64,000 bases of DNA, taken from assembly GCF_013423785.1 (NCBI RefSeq), contig NZ_CP058952.1:3561665-3625664 (forward strand), given 5' to 3'. Shown piece by piece: positions 25,600 through 33,345 of this stretch. Below the pieces are notes generated by a model. That model was given only the letters and a program-made list of their open reading frames with translations. It was not told the origin of the DNA and did no database searches. Origin of the DNA: Chitinibacter fontanus (GTDB lineage Bacteria; Pseudomonadota; Gammaproteobacteria; Burkholderiales; Chitinibacteraceae). Each line of letters opens with the position of its first letter. The first letter of the stretch is position 1. A program made the position numbers and the translations under genes.

Positions 25600-26091
25600 G
25601 TGTCAACGCCCGTTATTCGCCCCATTCTAAGCAGTGATCTGCCGCGTATTCTGGAAATTCAGGCCGCCTGCTATCCGCCCGAATTGCTAGAAGACCACCC
25701 TACTTTCCAGGCCAAACTGAGCTTTGCTCCAGATTGCAACTGGATAATCGAAGTAACGGGCATCGCACAGGGCTATTTGTTTTGCCATCCCTGGCAAGGC
25801 GAAACGCCCCCAGCACTCAATCGCGGCGAGCAACCGTGGCCAAACAGCGCTGACCGTTTTTATTTGCACGATTTAGCCATTCACCCGGATGGGCGAGGCC
25901 AGAAACTCAGTACACTACTGGCGCAGCATGCCTGCGACTGGGCGCAACAACAGGGTTTTACGATGGCAATGCTGGTCGCAGTCGGTGGCGCAGACTCATT
26001 CTGGCGCAAGCTTGGATTTAGCGATCACCCGCGGCAAGACACCAGCTTGAGTCAATATGGGCAAGCGGTTTTAATGCAAAAACTACTTTAA
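25600..26091 (+). CDS. GNAT-family N-acetyltransferase
   Basis: 163 residues starting with GTG after a GAGG ribosome site. FYLHDLAIHPDGRGQKLSTLL gives the acetyl-CoA-binding loop (R-G-x-G-x-variant), and ALVAVGGADSFWRKLGFSD the C-terminal part of the fold. The N-terminal VIRPILSSDLPRILEIQAACY is typical of the small acetyltransferases acting on amino groups of proteins or small molecules. Substrate unknown. Confidence 0.82.
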   Translation: MSTPVIRPILSSDLPRILEIQAACYPPELLEDHPTFQAKLSFAPDCNWIIEVTGIAQGYLFCHPWQGETPPALNRGEQPWPNSADRFYLHDLAIHPDGRGQKLSTLLAQHACDWAQQQGFTMAMLVAVGGADSFWRKLGFSDHPRQDTSLSQYGQAVLMQKLL

Positions 26092-26129
26092 GCCGATGTA
26101 TATTGCTAGAAACGATATCAAGAAAGGCC

Positions 26130-26798
26130 TCAAGCCAGATACCTAACGAGCAAATACAACTGATACAGTGCCAACGCACTGATCGTAAGCCCACACATCC
26201 GACGCACCCACAGCTTTTTAAGCAAGGACTGTAAGCGCTGCGCCATCAGGCCCATCAGCAGCAAGTTGGGCAAAGTCCCCAAACCAAAAGCCAACATCAC
26301 GGCTGCGCCACTGACTGGATTTGCACTCGCCAATGCAGACAGGCTAGCCGTGTAGACCAAGCCACAGGGTATCCAGCCCCAAAGCAGACCAATCAAGGGC
26401 GTCTGCCAGATACTATGTACGGGTAATAGCTTGCGTATCAACGGCTGCACACGCCGCCAAATGGGCTGCCCCAAAGCCTCAACACGAGTTAGCACCCGAC
26501 TCCAGCCAGCGATATACCAGCCCAATACCAGCAATAGCAGATTGGCAAGCACAAACAGGATCAGCTTGAGCGATTGCAAGGCAGCCAAGGTCGCAAAACT
26601 CGCCAATCCACCCAACAGCGCCCCGATCAAGGCATATCCCGCCAAGCGACCAACATTGAAGCCCAGTAAATACGGCCAACGCGCCCCCGGCGGCAACTGC
26701 AGACTAAATGCAGTCACTATGCCACCGCACATGCCAATACAATGCCCGCCGCCGAGCAAGCCAGCCATAAACAGCGCAAATAAATTGATTTCTAACAT
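26130..26798 (-). CDS. Sulfite exporter TauE/SafE-like (COG2836) membrane protein
   Basis: 222 residues and about six transmembrane segments. The N-terminal GLLGGGHCIGMCGGI is a hallmark of the subgroup found next to cytochrome oxidase assembly and hemN genes, where roles in copper or thiol handling have been suggested. ATG 26798 is preferred over a TTG 13 codons upstream, because a hairpin lies between them. It follows hemN on the same strand. Confidence 0.78.
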   Translation of the reverse strand: MLEINLFALFMAGLLGGGHCIGMCGGIVTAFSLQLPPGARWPYLLGFNVGRLAGYALIGALLGGLASFATLAALQSLKLILFVLANLLLLVLGWYIAGWSRVLTRVEALGQPIWRRVQPLIRKLLPVHSIWQTPLIGLLWGWIPCGLVYTASLSALASANPVSGAAVMLAFGLGTLPNLLLMGLMAQRLQSLLKKLWVRRMCGLTISALALYQLYLLVRYLA

Positions 26799-26800
26799 TA

Positions 26801-26833
26801 GAAAAGCTGTTTGGCGCCCTTGCAGCGCCAAAC
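26801..26833 (-). terminator. Hairpin with T-rich tail between hemN and the downstream gene
   Basis: GTTTGGCGC and GCGCCAAAC form a 9-bp stem with a 7-nt loop 8 nt past the hemN stop, followed on the minus strand by AGCTTTTCT. It resembles an intrinsic terminator and could partly stop hemN transcripts before the TauE/SafE-like gene. The stem ends about 10 nt before that gene's ATG, so it may also affect translation. Confidence 0.55.
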
Positions 26834-26840
26834 CCAAAAC

Positions 26841-28265
26841 TCAGATCAGCCGAGAATACCGCGCTTGGGTAGTGCTTGTCCGCAAATAACGATCAAACAC
26901 CATCGCAATCGAGCGAATCAGCAAACGCCCTGTTGGCGTCACAAATAGCCCCTCCGATTCAATCGTAAGTAAGCCATCGTCGACCATTGGCTGCAGCAGA
27001 CTCAATTCCTCGGCAAAATAGTCGCCAAACTCAATCATGTAGCTGACTTCAATCGCTTGATAATACAGCTCAAACTGGCACATCAAGGCCTGAATCACTG
27101 CCCGCCGGATCACATCATCCCGATTCATTTGCAACCCACGCACGACCGGAAATTCATCCGCATCGAGCTTGGCATAGTACTCTTCCAGCGTCTTCACGTT
27201 TTGGTGATAGTTAGCGCCCACTTTACCAATTGACGAAACCCCAAAGGCCAGCAAATCACAATCAGCATGGGTTGAATAGCCTTGAAAATTGCGCTGCAAA
27301 CGCCCACGCCGCTGCGCCACCGCCAAATCATCATTGGGTAGCGCAAAGTGATCCATACCAATCAGCACATAGCCCGCATCGAGCAACTGTGCAATCGAAT
27401 TTTGCAACATATCGAGCTTAGCATCTGCGCTTGGCAATTCGGCCTCATTAATGCGCCGCTGAGGCATAAAGCGTTCAGGCAGATGCGCGTAATTGTAAAG
27501 TGCAATCCGATCAGGCTTCAGTGTCAGCACTCGAGCAATGGTCTCAGCGATGCTCGCGACGGTTTGCTTAGGAAGACCATAAATCAGATCGACACTGACC
27601 GATTTAAAACCATGCATCCGTGCAGCCTCAATTACCGAACGAGTCTCCTGCTCGGTTTGCACTCGATTAACCGCAAGCTGTACCTCAGGATTGAAATCCT
27701 GAATACCTACGCTCATTCGATTGAATCCCAGCTGAGCCAAAGTGCGGATCATCGGCTCACCCACTTTGCGCGGATCAATTTCAATCGAATACTCACCCGT
27801 TGGCAGCAATTCAAAATGCTCACGCACGATATCCATCAAGCGCTGTAGCTGCTGCTCTGACATAAAGGTGGGCGTACCGCCACCCAAATGCAGCTGACTC
27901 ACCTTGGGACGGCCCGGTAGATTGGCCGCATGCATTGCGATTTCTTTACTGAGATAACGAATATAATCATCCGCTTTACTCTTGTCTTTCGTAATAATCT
28001 TGTTACAGCCGCAGTAGTAACATACGGTATTACAGAAAGGAATGTGAAAATAAAGCGACAATGGATTGAGTAAAGCACCGGGCAATCTTTGCTGCAAGAT
28101 TTGCGCATATTGCTCACTATTCACGGCTTGGTTAAACCGATCTGCAGTGGGATAGGACGTATAACGCGGCCCTTTACCGTCATAGCGCACAATCAGATCT
28201 CGATCAAAACAAACCCCACCTTGATCTGCTGGCGCGTGCTGACCTACAAATTTTGAAACCGACAT
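26841..28265 (-). CDS. hemN: Oxygen-independent coproporphyrinogen III dehydrogenase
   Basis: 474 residues, the typical full HemN length. The radical-SAM cluster motif C-x3-C-x2-C is seen in FCNTVCYYCGCN, with the preceding YFHIPF, followed by LHLGGGTPTF and SIEIDPR. The N-terminal DLIVRYDGKGPRYTSYPTAD and C-terminal HemN domain are also present. The enzyme decarboxylates coproporphyrinogen III in anaerobic haem synthesis. A perfect FNR box is centred about 65 bp upstream of the start, fitting anaerobic activation. Confidence 0.95.
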   Translation of the reverse strand: MSVSKFVGQHAPADQGGVCFDRDLIVRYDGKGPRYTSYPTADRFNQAVNSEQYAQILQQRLPGALLNPLSLYFHIPFCNTVCYYCGCNKIITKDKSKADDYIRYLSKEIAMHAANLPGRPKVSQLHLGGGTPTFMSEQQLQRLMDIVREHFELLPTGEYSIEIDPRKVGEPMIRTLAQLGFNRMSVGIQDFNPEVQLAVNRVQTEQETRSVIEAARMHGFKSVSVDLIYGLPKQTVASIAETIARVLTLKPDRIALYNYAHLPERFMPQRRINEAELPSADAKLDMLQNSIAQLLDAGYVLIGMDHFALPNDDLAVAQRRGRLQRNFQGYSTHADCDLLAFGVSSIGKVGANYHQNVKTLEEYYAKLDADEFPVVRGLQMNRDDVIRRAVIQALMCQFELYYQAIEVSYMIEFGDYFAEELSLLQPMVDDGLLTIESEGLFVTPTGRLLIRSIAMVFDRYLRTSTTQARYSRLI

Positions 28266-28322
28266 AATTACTCTATCCTCATACTAGCTGCCGCAGCTTA
28301 AAAGCTAGTACAATGAGCCAAC

Positions 28323-28336
28323 TTGATCTAGATCAA
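28323..28336. promoter_or_regulatory. Perfect FNR/Anr box between hemN and fnr
   Basis: TTGATCTAGATCAA matches TTGAT-N4-ATCAA at all ten positions and is fully palindromic. It lies between the divergent hemN and fnr-type genes, about 58 bp from the hemN start codon and 88 bp from the fnr ATG. It could activate hemN and auto-regulate the regulator. Confidence 0.85.
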
Positions 28337-28424
28337 GCCAACAGCAATGACAGTGGGGTATCTACCTCTTCCGAGAGTTACAATACTCCCCCCGCACGAC
28401 TTATTATTTTCTTGTGAGAGTTTC

Positions 28425-29171
28425 ATGATTTCCCCCATCCAAGTTCGCGACATGTCCCCACGTCATCTGCGTAATTCATGCACTAATTGCAGCTTACGCG
28501 AACTGTGTTTACCACTGGGTCTGTCACAAGAAGAAATGCAAGAGCTTGACACCATCATTACGCAAGCTCGCCCAATCAAACGCGGCGAAGCTCTATATCG
28601 TGCCGGCGAGCCTTTCCGCTCGCTGTACGCGATTCGCCTTGGTTTTTTCAAAGCCAGCGTGATTTCCGAAGATGGCCGCGAGCAAGTCACTGGCTTTCAT
28701 ATGTCAGGCGAATTGATGGGCATGGATGCAATTAGCACCGACGTTCACACTTGCGACGCGATCGCACTAGAAGACAGTGAAGTGTGTGAATTACCCTTCA
28801 ATGACATCGAAGATTTATCACGCGAAATCCCACTACTACAACGCCACTTCCACAAAGTAATGAGTCGCGAGATAGTCCGCGATCACGGCGTAATGCTACT
28901 CTTGGGCAATATGAAAGCCGAAGAGCGTCTAGCTGCATTCCTATTGAATTTATCGCAACGCTTTGCAATTCGCGGCTACTCTTCAAGTAGCTTCCATTTG
29001 CGCATGACCCGCGAAGAAATTGGTAGCTATTTAGGGCTCAAACTTGAAACAGTCAGCCGGACTTTGTCTAAATTCCAAGACCAAGGCTTTATCAAAGTAC
29101 AAAACCGCCTAATTGAACTAGAAAACATTGATAGCCTAAAGAAACTACTTAACACCTGCCACGACGAATAA
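28425..29171 (+). CDS. fnr: FNR/Anr-type oxygen-sensing transcriptional regulator
   Basis: 248 residues from the ATG at 28425; an upstream in-frame start would add 26 residues but sits close to the FNR box. The N-terminal cysteine cluster SCTNCSLRELCLP, plus an internal cysteine (THTCDAI), provides the [4Fe-4S] ligands. The cNMP-like beta-roll and dimer helix follow, then a C-terminal HTH (MTREEIGSYLGLKLETVSRTLSKF) with the FNR recognition pattern E-x-x-S-R. Under low oxygen it would activate genes such as hemN and pflB. Confidence 0.93.
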   Translation: MISPIQVRDMSPRHLRNSCTNCSLRELCLPLGLSQEEMQELDTIITQARPIKRGEALYRAGEPFRSLYAIRLGFFKASVISEDGREQVTGFHMSGELMGMDAISTDVHTCDAIALEDSEVCELPFNDIEDLSREIPLLQRHFHKVMSREIVRDHGVMLLLGNMKAEERLAAFLLNLSQRFAIRGYSSSSFHLRMTREEIGSYLGLKLETVSRTLSKFQDQGFIKVQNRLIELENIDSLKKLLNTCHDE

Positions 29172-29194
29172 ATTACACCTCAGGGGGTATATTG

Positions 29195-29901
29195 ATGCAA
29201 ACCCATCTAATAGCACCCCCTGAACTAATACCTCTAATAAGTGCCCGTCTATTATTAAAGCCCCCACTGGCAGCTACTGCCTGCATCCATTTAGCCAGTT
29301 CCAAACAAATTTTAGCCCAAATGATCTTGTAATCGCTATCCAACTGCAAAATACCGCGCAAGTACTGGATCTTCACAAAAGCGCCGCAAAGCTAATCGAT
29401 GCAATTCTTTGGCCCAGCCCCTTTGCACCAAGCCATGGTTTTTTTGCGCTTGCAAGTGGCAACAACCATCACCTCGACCAAGCCGCAGACATTCTTGACG
29501 CACTCACACCAAGCCACAATGCATGGCTTCATGCAGGGCACTTAGGAGCCTGCGGCTTTCTCTATCAGCTATGGCTGGCACTCATCTCACCACAAGGCAC
29601 ACCGCCATTCTTTAACTGGCAAATGGATCCGCAGCGTACACCAAAAGATGAAACCCATCCGTTTCAACTCAACCAAAGCGACCTACTAGCCCAACTTGCC
29701 AGCCTAATTGCCCAACAGCAATTACAAACCCAAACACTAGCCAGCTTATCGCGGCGCTATCTGGCTGAATCCGCCTCACAAGAGTTCTTTATTGCCCATC
29801 ACCCGCAAACCAGCAATTTTTTTGCAACTCCGACACATTCAGCCATCAATACAAACGACTCACCCGCCCGCCAAATCGCGCAACTACTGGCAATATATTA
29901 A
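29195..29901 (+). pseudogene. Unknown gene with a probable frameshift
   Basis: An ATG at 29195 with a good ribosome site (AGGGGG, about 7 nt upstream) opens a frame that stops after 45 codons (TAA near 29330). A second, longer frame is open from 29224 to 29901, reads like protein, and has no early ATG. A -1 shift at the CCCCC tract at 29261-29265 would join the two into one product of about 235 residues. Typical stretches are SPNDLVIAIQLQNTAQVLDL and LQTQTLASLSRRYLAES. No family recognised. It could be a real mutation, a sequencing error or two ORFs. Confidence 0.5.
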
Positions 29902-29917
29902 TAACGCTTACAAATGC

Positions 29918-29955
29918 TAAGTTAAAAATAAAAACGCCACCCGAGGGTGGCGTTT
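29918..29955 (-). terminator. Intrinsic terminator of the nagE locus
   Basis: AAACGCCACC and GGTGGCGTTT form a 10-bp stem with a 4-nt loop, followed on the minus strand by TTTTTATTTTT-like sequence. It lies 24 bp after the stop of the IIA reading frame. Confidence 0.88.
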
Positions 29956-29979
29956 CAGATTTGAGCCCTAAGCCCAAAT

Positions 29980-30462
29980 TTATTTTTTACGAATCGTGTA
30001 GAGCGGTGTTTGACCTGCAATCACTGAGCCAACTGCCAAATTAGCAACTGGCGCAAAATCATCTGCATTGGTCAAAACAACAGGGCTAATCACTGATTTT
30101 GCATTGGCACCAAGGAATTCAAGATCCAATTCCAAGACAGGCTGACCCGCCTTAACGAAGCTACCCTGCTCAGCCAAGCGCGTAAAGCCTTGACCACCGA
30201 GTTTCACCGTTTCAATACCAATGTGAACAATCAATTCAACCCCTGCATCATTAACGAGGGCAAAAGCATGGTTAGTATTAAAAATCTTTACCAATTGCCC
30301 ATCGCATGGTGCCACCACTAACTTGCCTGTTGGCAAGATCGCTACACCATCCCCAACTGCCTTAGTTGCAAATGCCGCATCAGGCACATCTTCCAAAGCC
30401 ACCACTTCACCCGTCAATGGGGAAAGCAGAACAATTTCGCCGGGGTTAGAGGCCACAGCCAC
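29980..30462 (-). CDS. PTS glucose-family EIIA domain, reading frame -1 relative to NagE IICB
   Basis: 160 residues from the first GTG. The domain is a complete EIIA-Glc fold: SPLTGEVVALEDVPDAAFA, the phospho-histidine in ELIVHIGIETVKLGG, and a C-terminal VGSVIAGQTPLYTI. It would pass phosphate from HPr to the IIB cysteine. There is no ATG and no Shine-Dalgarno sequence near 30462. The frame stays open upstream to 30492 through VTEAAPQPAAVAVA, an Ala/Pro linker, and meets the IICB frame exactly at an A-AAA-AAG heptamer. It is therefore probably the C-terminal domain of a IICBA protein made by -1 frameshifting, or a split gene. Confidence 0.85.
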   Translation of the reverse strand: MAVASNPGEIVLLSPLTGEVVALEDVPDAAFATKAVGDGVAILPTGKLVVAPCDGQLVKIFNTNHAFALVNDAGVELIVHIGIETVKLGGQGFTRLAEQGSFVKAGQPVLELDLEFLGANAKSVISPVVLTNADDFAPVANLAVGSVIAGQTPLYTIRKK

Positions 30463-30498
30463 CGCAGCTGGCTGCGGTGCAGCCTCAGTTACTTTTTT
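30460..30498 (-). promoter_or_regulatory. Candidate programmed -1 frameshift site in nagE
   Basis: On the minus strand, the in-frame heptamer A-AAA-AAG (30498 to 30492) is followed directly by the TAA stop of IICB. GGCTGC-ACC-GCAGCC begins 7 nt after the heptamer; an overlapping 8-bp stem, CACCGCAG-CCAG-CTGCGGTG, begins 12 nt after it. This matches the layout of known bacterial frameshift signals such as dnaX. A slip of one base back joins IICB to IIA in frame. Confidence 0.6.
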
Positions 30499-31979
30499 GC
30501 AGCTACGCCTACATTGGCACGCAACTGGTCAGCAATCAACTCAGCTTTTGGCCCAACGATAATTTGCACGCTCTGCTTGTTCAGTTTGATCACACCGCTT
30601 GCGCCAAGGCGTTTAGCAGCCGCTTCATCAACCAGATCAGCATCATTCACAGAAAGACGCAGACGAGTGATACACGCATCAATATTAGTGATGTTTGCAG
30701 CACCGCCAACTACGTTTACGTAGGCAGCACCTAATTGCGCCACATCACCAGCAGCAGTTGAAGCAGCAGGAGCTGCAGCAGCTTCACCAGCAACTTCATC
30801 TTCACGACCAGGCGTTTTCAGATTCAGCGCGGTAATTGCAGCACGAAACACGAAGTAGTAGATGGCGAAGAACACCAGACCTTGCGCGATCAGCATGTAC
30901 CATTTAACAGCCAATGGGTTTTGCGACGACAAGAACATATCGATAAAGCCACCTGAGAATGCAAAGCCAGAAATCCATTGCATTTGCGCAGCCAAGAATA
31001 CAGAAACACCAGTCAAGAATGCGTGAACCACAAACAGCAGCGGCGCAACAAACATGAATGAGAATTCGAGCGGCTCAGTTACACCAGTTACAAATGAAGT
31101 TACTGCAGCAGCGCCCATAATTGAGGCAACGGCAGCTTTATTTGCTGGTTTAGCTGTGTGGTAGATTGCCAATGCAGCACCTGGCAAACCGAACATCATC
31201 ACAGGGAAGAAACCAGCTTGGTACATACCAGTAACACCAGCAACAGCCTTGCCTTCTGCCAGTGACTTAGCACCACCCAAGAAGTTAGGAATATCGTTGA
31301 TGCCTGCAACGTCAAACCAGAACACAGAGTTCAGAGCGTGGTGCAGACCAACTGGAATCAACAAGCGGTTGAAGAATGCATAGATACCTGCACCTACAGC
31401 GCCCAAGTCTTTAATTGCCAAACCGAAGTTAACCAGTGCATTGTAAATCACTGGCCAAACAGCCATCAGCACAAAAGAAACCACGATCATCACTACAGAT
31501 GTAATGATTGGCACGCAGCGACGACCACTGAAGAATGCCAGGGCTTTGTGCAGCTCAACTTGGCTAAACTTGTTGTAGATTTCACCCGCGATTACACCAG
31601 CCAAAATACCCACAAAGGCATTTTCGATTTTGCCGAATGCTTTAGGCACATCTTCAGGCTTAATGCCTTCAATTTGCGATACTGCGCCTGGTGACAAGAG
31701 AGTTGTCACTACTAAGTAACCCACTAGACCGGCCAATGCTGCAGCGCCATCTTTATCTTTAGACATACCGTACGCAACACCAACTGCAAACAAAATTGGC
31801 ATTTTGTCGATAATTGCAGCGCCAGCTTTTACCAAGAAAGCTGCCAACTGACTATTTGAACCCCAACCTGCAGGGTCAAGCCAGTAACCCACCCCTAGCA
31901 TAATCGCGGCGGCCGGCAAAACTGCTACCGGAACCATCAGCGACCGGCCGATTTTTTGTAAATAACCCAGAATGTTCAT
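30489..31979 (-). CDS. nagE: PTS N-acetylglucosamine transporter, EIICB part
   Basis: 496 residues from the ATG at 31979, preceded by AAGGTGA; a TTG eight codons upstream is less likely. The EIIC membrane domain (about 1-375) shows MVPVAVLPAAAIMLGVGYWLD and the substrate segment typical of GlcNAc/glucose PTS. After an Ala-rich linker, the EIIB domain (about 415-490) has its phospho-cysteine in NIDACITRLRLS. It imports and phosphorylates GlcNAc, a chitin breakdown product. The frame stops at TAA right after a slippery heptamer. With IIA joined, the product would be about 666 residues, close to the fused E. coli NagE (648). Confidence 0.92.
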   Translation of the reverse strand: MNILGYLQKIGRSLMVPVAVLPAAAIMLGVGYWLDPAGWGSNSQLAAFLVKAGAAIIDKMPILFAVGVAYGMSKDKDGAAALAGLVGYLVVTTLLSPGAVSQIEGIKPEDVPKAFGKIENAFVGILAGVIAGEIYNKFSQVELHKALAFFSGRRCVPIITSVVMIVVSFVLMAVWPVIYNALVNFGLAIKDLGAVGAGIYAFFNRLLIPVGLHHALNSVFWFDVAGINDIPNFLGGAKSLAEGKAVAGVTGMYQAGFFPVMMFGLPGAALAIYHTAKPANKAAVASIMGAAAVTSFVTGVTEPLEFSFMFVAPLLFVVHAFLTGVSVFLAAQMQWISGFAFSGGFIDMFLSSQNPLAVKWYMLIAQGLVFFAIYYFVFRAAITALNLKTPGREDEVAGEAAAAPAASTAAGDVAQLGAAYVNVVGGAANITNIDACITRLRLSVNDADLVDEAAAKRLGASGVIKLNKQSVQIIVGPKAELIADQLRANVGVAAKK

Positions 31980-32056
31980 CTTGTTCACCTTTAAATGACT
32001 CAATGATTTTTATAAATCAGCCGAAGCTGACATGGTATTACGACTCCAACCTTAGA

Positions 32057-32080
32057 ATTTCATAAGCATGCTTAAGAAAT
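32057..32080. promoter_or_regulatory. 24-bp near-perfect palindrome, probable nagE operator
   Basis: ATTTCATAAGCATGCTTAAGAAAT pairs at 11 of 12 positions across its centre, with a perfect 12-bp core TAAGCATGCTTA. It lies about 10-33 bp downstream of the predicted nagE transcription start, a classic repressor position. The regulator is not in the window. Confidence 0.6.
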
Positions 32081-32096
32081 CACACTGGTATGCCGA

Positions 32097-32125
32097 TTAT
32101 TAACTGTCATTGCAATATTAGGCAA
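32097..32125 (-). promoter_or_regulatory. Sigma-70 promoter of nagE
   Basis: On the minus strand, TTGCCT and TAATAA are separated by 17 bp. The predicted start is near 32090, giving a leader of about 110 nt before the ATG at 31979. Confidence 0.5.
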
Positions 32126-32439
32126 TGTTTAAGTAACAACATGTGCGCGACAGAAAACACATTGCAAAAACACACTGCGCAACCAGCCCCGTCACCATCC
32201 TTACTTAATACAGTCAGATTCTCACAACCTGTAGCGACATGATCTTGAGATCGCTCAATAATTACAATCCATGAGCCACCTTCTTAATACTTTGCAACAT
32301 TTCTTTACACTGAAGAGCAGCTGGAACCACTGAATAACTACACATTCGGGGCAAAACGTTAAAAGTCTGCGCAAACGCTGTTTCACGCCGCTAGTGCTTC
32401 GGTTAGAATAGTTTCTTTTCTGTAATTGGTTTCCCACTC

Positions 32440-33318
32440 ATGCTCACAGGTAGCCTTGTTGCGCTCGTCACTCCAATGGATGTGAACGGAGAAATTGATT
32501 TCCCTACGTTACGAAAACTAGTTGATTGGCATATTGAGCAAGGCACCAGCGGCATTGTGGCGGTTGGCACAACCGGTGAATCACCTACGGTTGACGTTGA
32601 AGAGCACATCGCAGTCGTTCGCACTGTGGTAGAGCAAGCTGCTGGTCGTGTGCCAGTCATTGCCGGCACTGGTGCAAACTCGACCCGCGAAGCTATTCAC
32701 CTCTCAAATCAAGCACTCGCCGTCGGCGCTAATTTTGGCCTGAGCGTTGTCCCGTACTACAACAAACCAACGCAAACTGGTCTGTATCAGCACTTTAAGA
32801 CCATTACCGAAAACACCGCCCTACCGACACTGCTATATAACGTTCCCGGACGAACTGCATGTGATTTGAGCAACGACACTGCATTAGAACTGGCAAAACT
32901 ACCCAACATCGTCGGCATCAAAGACGCAACCGGCAACATGGAACGCGCAGCTGACTTAGTCAAACGTGCACCCGCCAATTTTGCGATTTACAGCGGAGAT
33001 GACGCTTCGACCTTGCCGTTTATTCTAATTGGTGGTCATGGCACAATTTCAGTCACTGCAAACGTAGCCCCAAACGCAATGAGCCAAATGTGCCAAGCCG
33101 CACTGAACGGCCAGATTGACACAGCCAAATCAATCAATGACACACTGCAAGGCCTTCACAAGCACTTATTTATTGAAGCAAATCCAATCCCAGTAAAATG
33201 GGCACTGGAAACCATGCAGAAAATTCCTGCGGGTATCCGCTTACCACTGACTCGCCTCAGCGAAAGCGCGCAGCCAATCGTACGTGAAGCCATGCAAACC
33301 GCTGGCTTGATTAACTAA
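32440..33318 (+). CDS. dapA: 4-hydroxy-tetrahydrodipicolinate synthase
   Basis: 292 residues, standard DapA length. GTTGESPTV near residue 43, the catalytic Tyr in LLYNVPGRT (about 133) and the Schiff-base Lys in IVGIKDATGNM (about 161) are all in place. It condenses pyruvate with aspartate semialdehyde in lysine and meso-diaminopimelate synthesis. It is followed 27 nt later by bamC, an arrangement conserved across many Beta- and Gammaproteobacteria. Confidence 0.96.
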   Translation: MLTGSLVALVTPMDVNGEIDFPTLRKLVDWHIEQGTSGIVAVGTTGESPTVDVEEHIAVVRTVVEQAAGRVPVIAGTGANSTREAIHLSNQALAVGANFGLSVVPYYNKPTQTGLYQHFKTITENTALPTLLYNVPGRTACDLSNDTALELAKLPNIVGIKDATGNMERAADLVKRAPANFAIYSGDDASTLPFILIGGHGTISVTANVAPNAMSQMCQAALNGQIDTAKSINDTLQGLHKHLFIEANPIPVKWALETMQKIPAGIRLPLTRLSESAQPIVREAMQTAGLIN

Positions 33319-33345
33319 CAATTAGTGCCAACTTGGGTTAGAACA

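Larger units (their letters stand above)
31980..32439. other. Intergenic region between divergent nagE and dapA
   Basis: About 460 bp with no convincing ORF on either strand. It contains the nagE promoter and a 24-bp near-palindrome listed separately. The dapA side has a TAGAAT sequence near 32403 as a possible -10, without a strong -35. Confidence 0.6.

Noticed and set aside
29173..29376. Minus-strand 67-codon ORF after fnr
   Set aside because: It overlaps the better-supported plus-strand start at 29195 and has no ribosome site or recognisable features.
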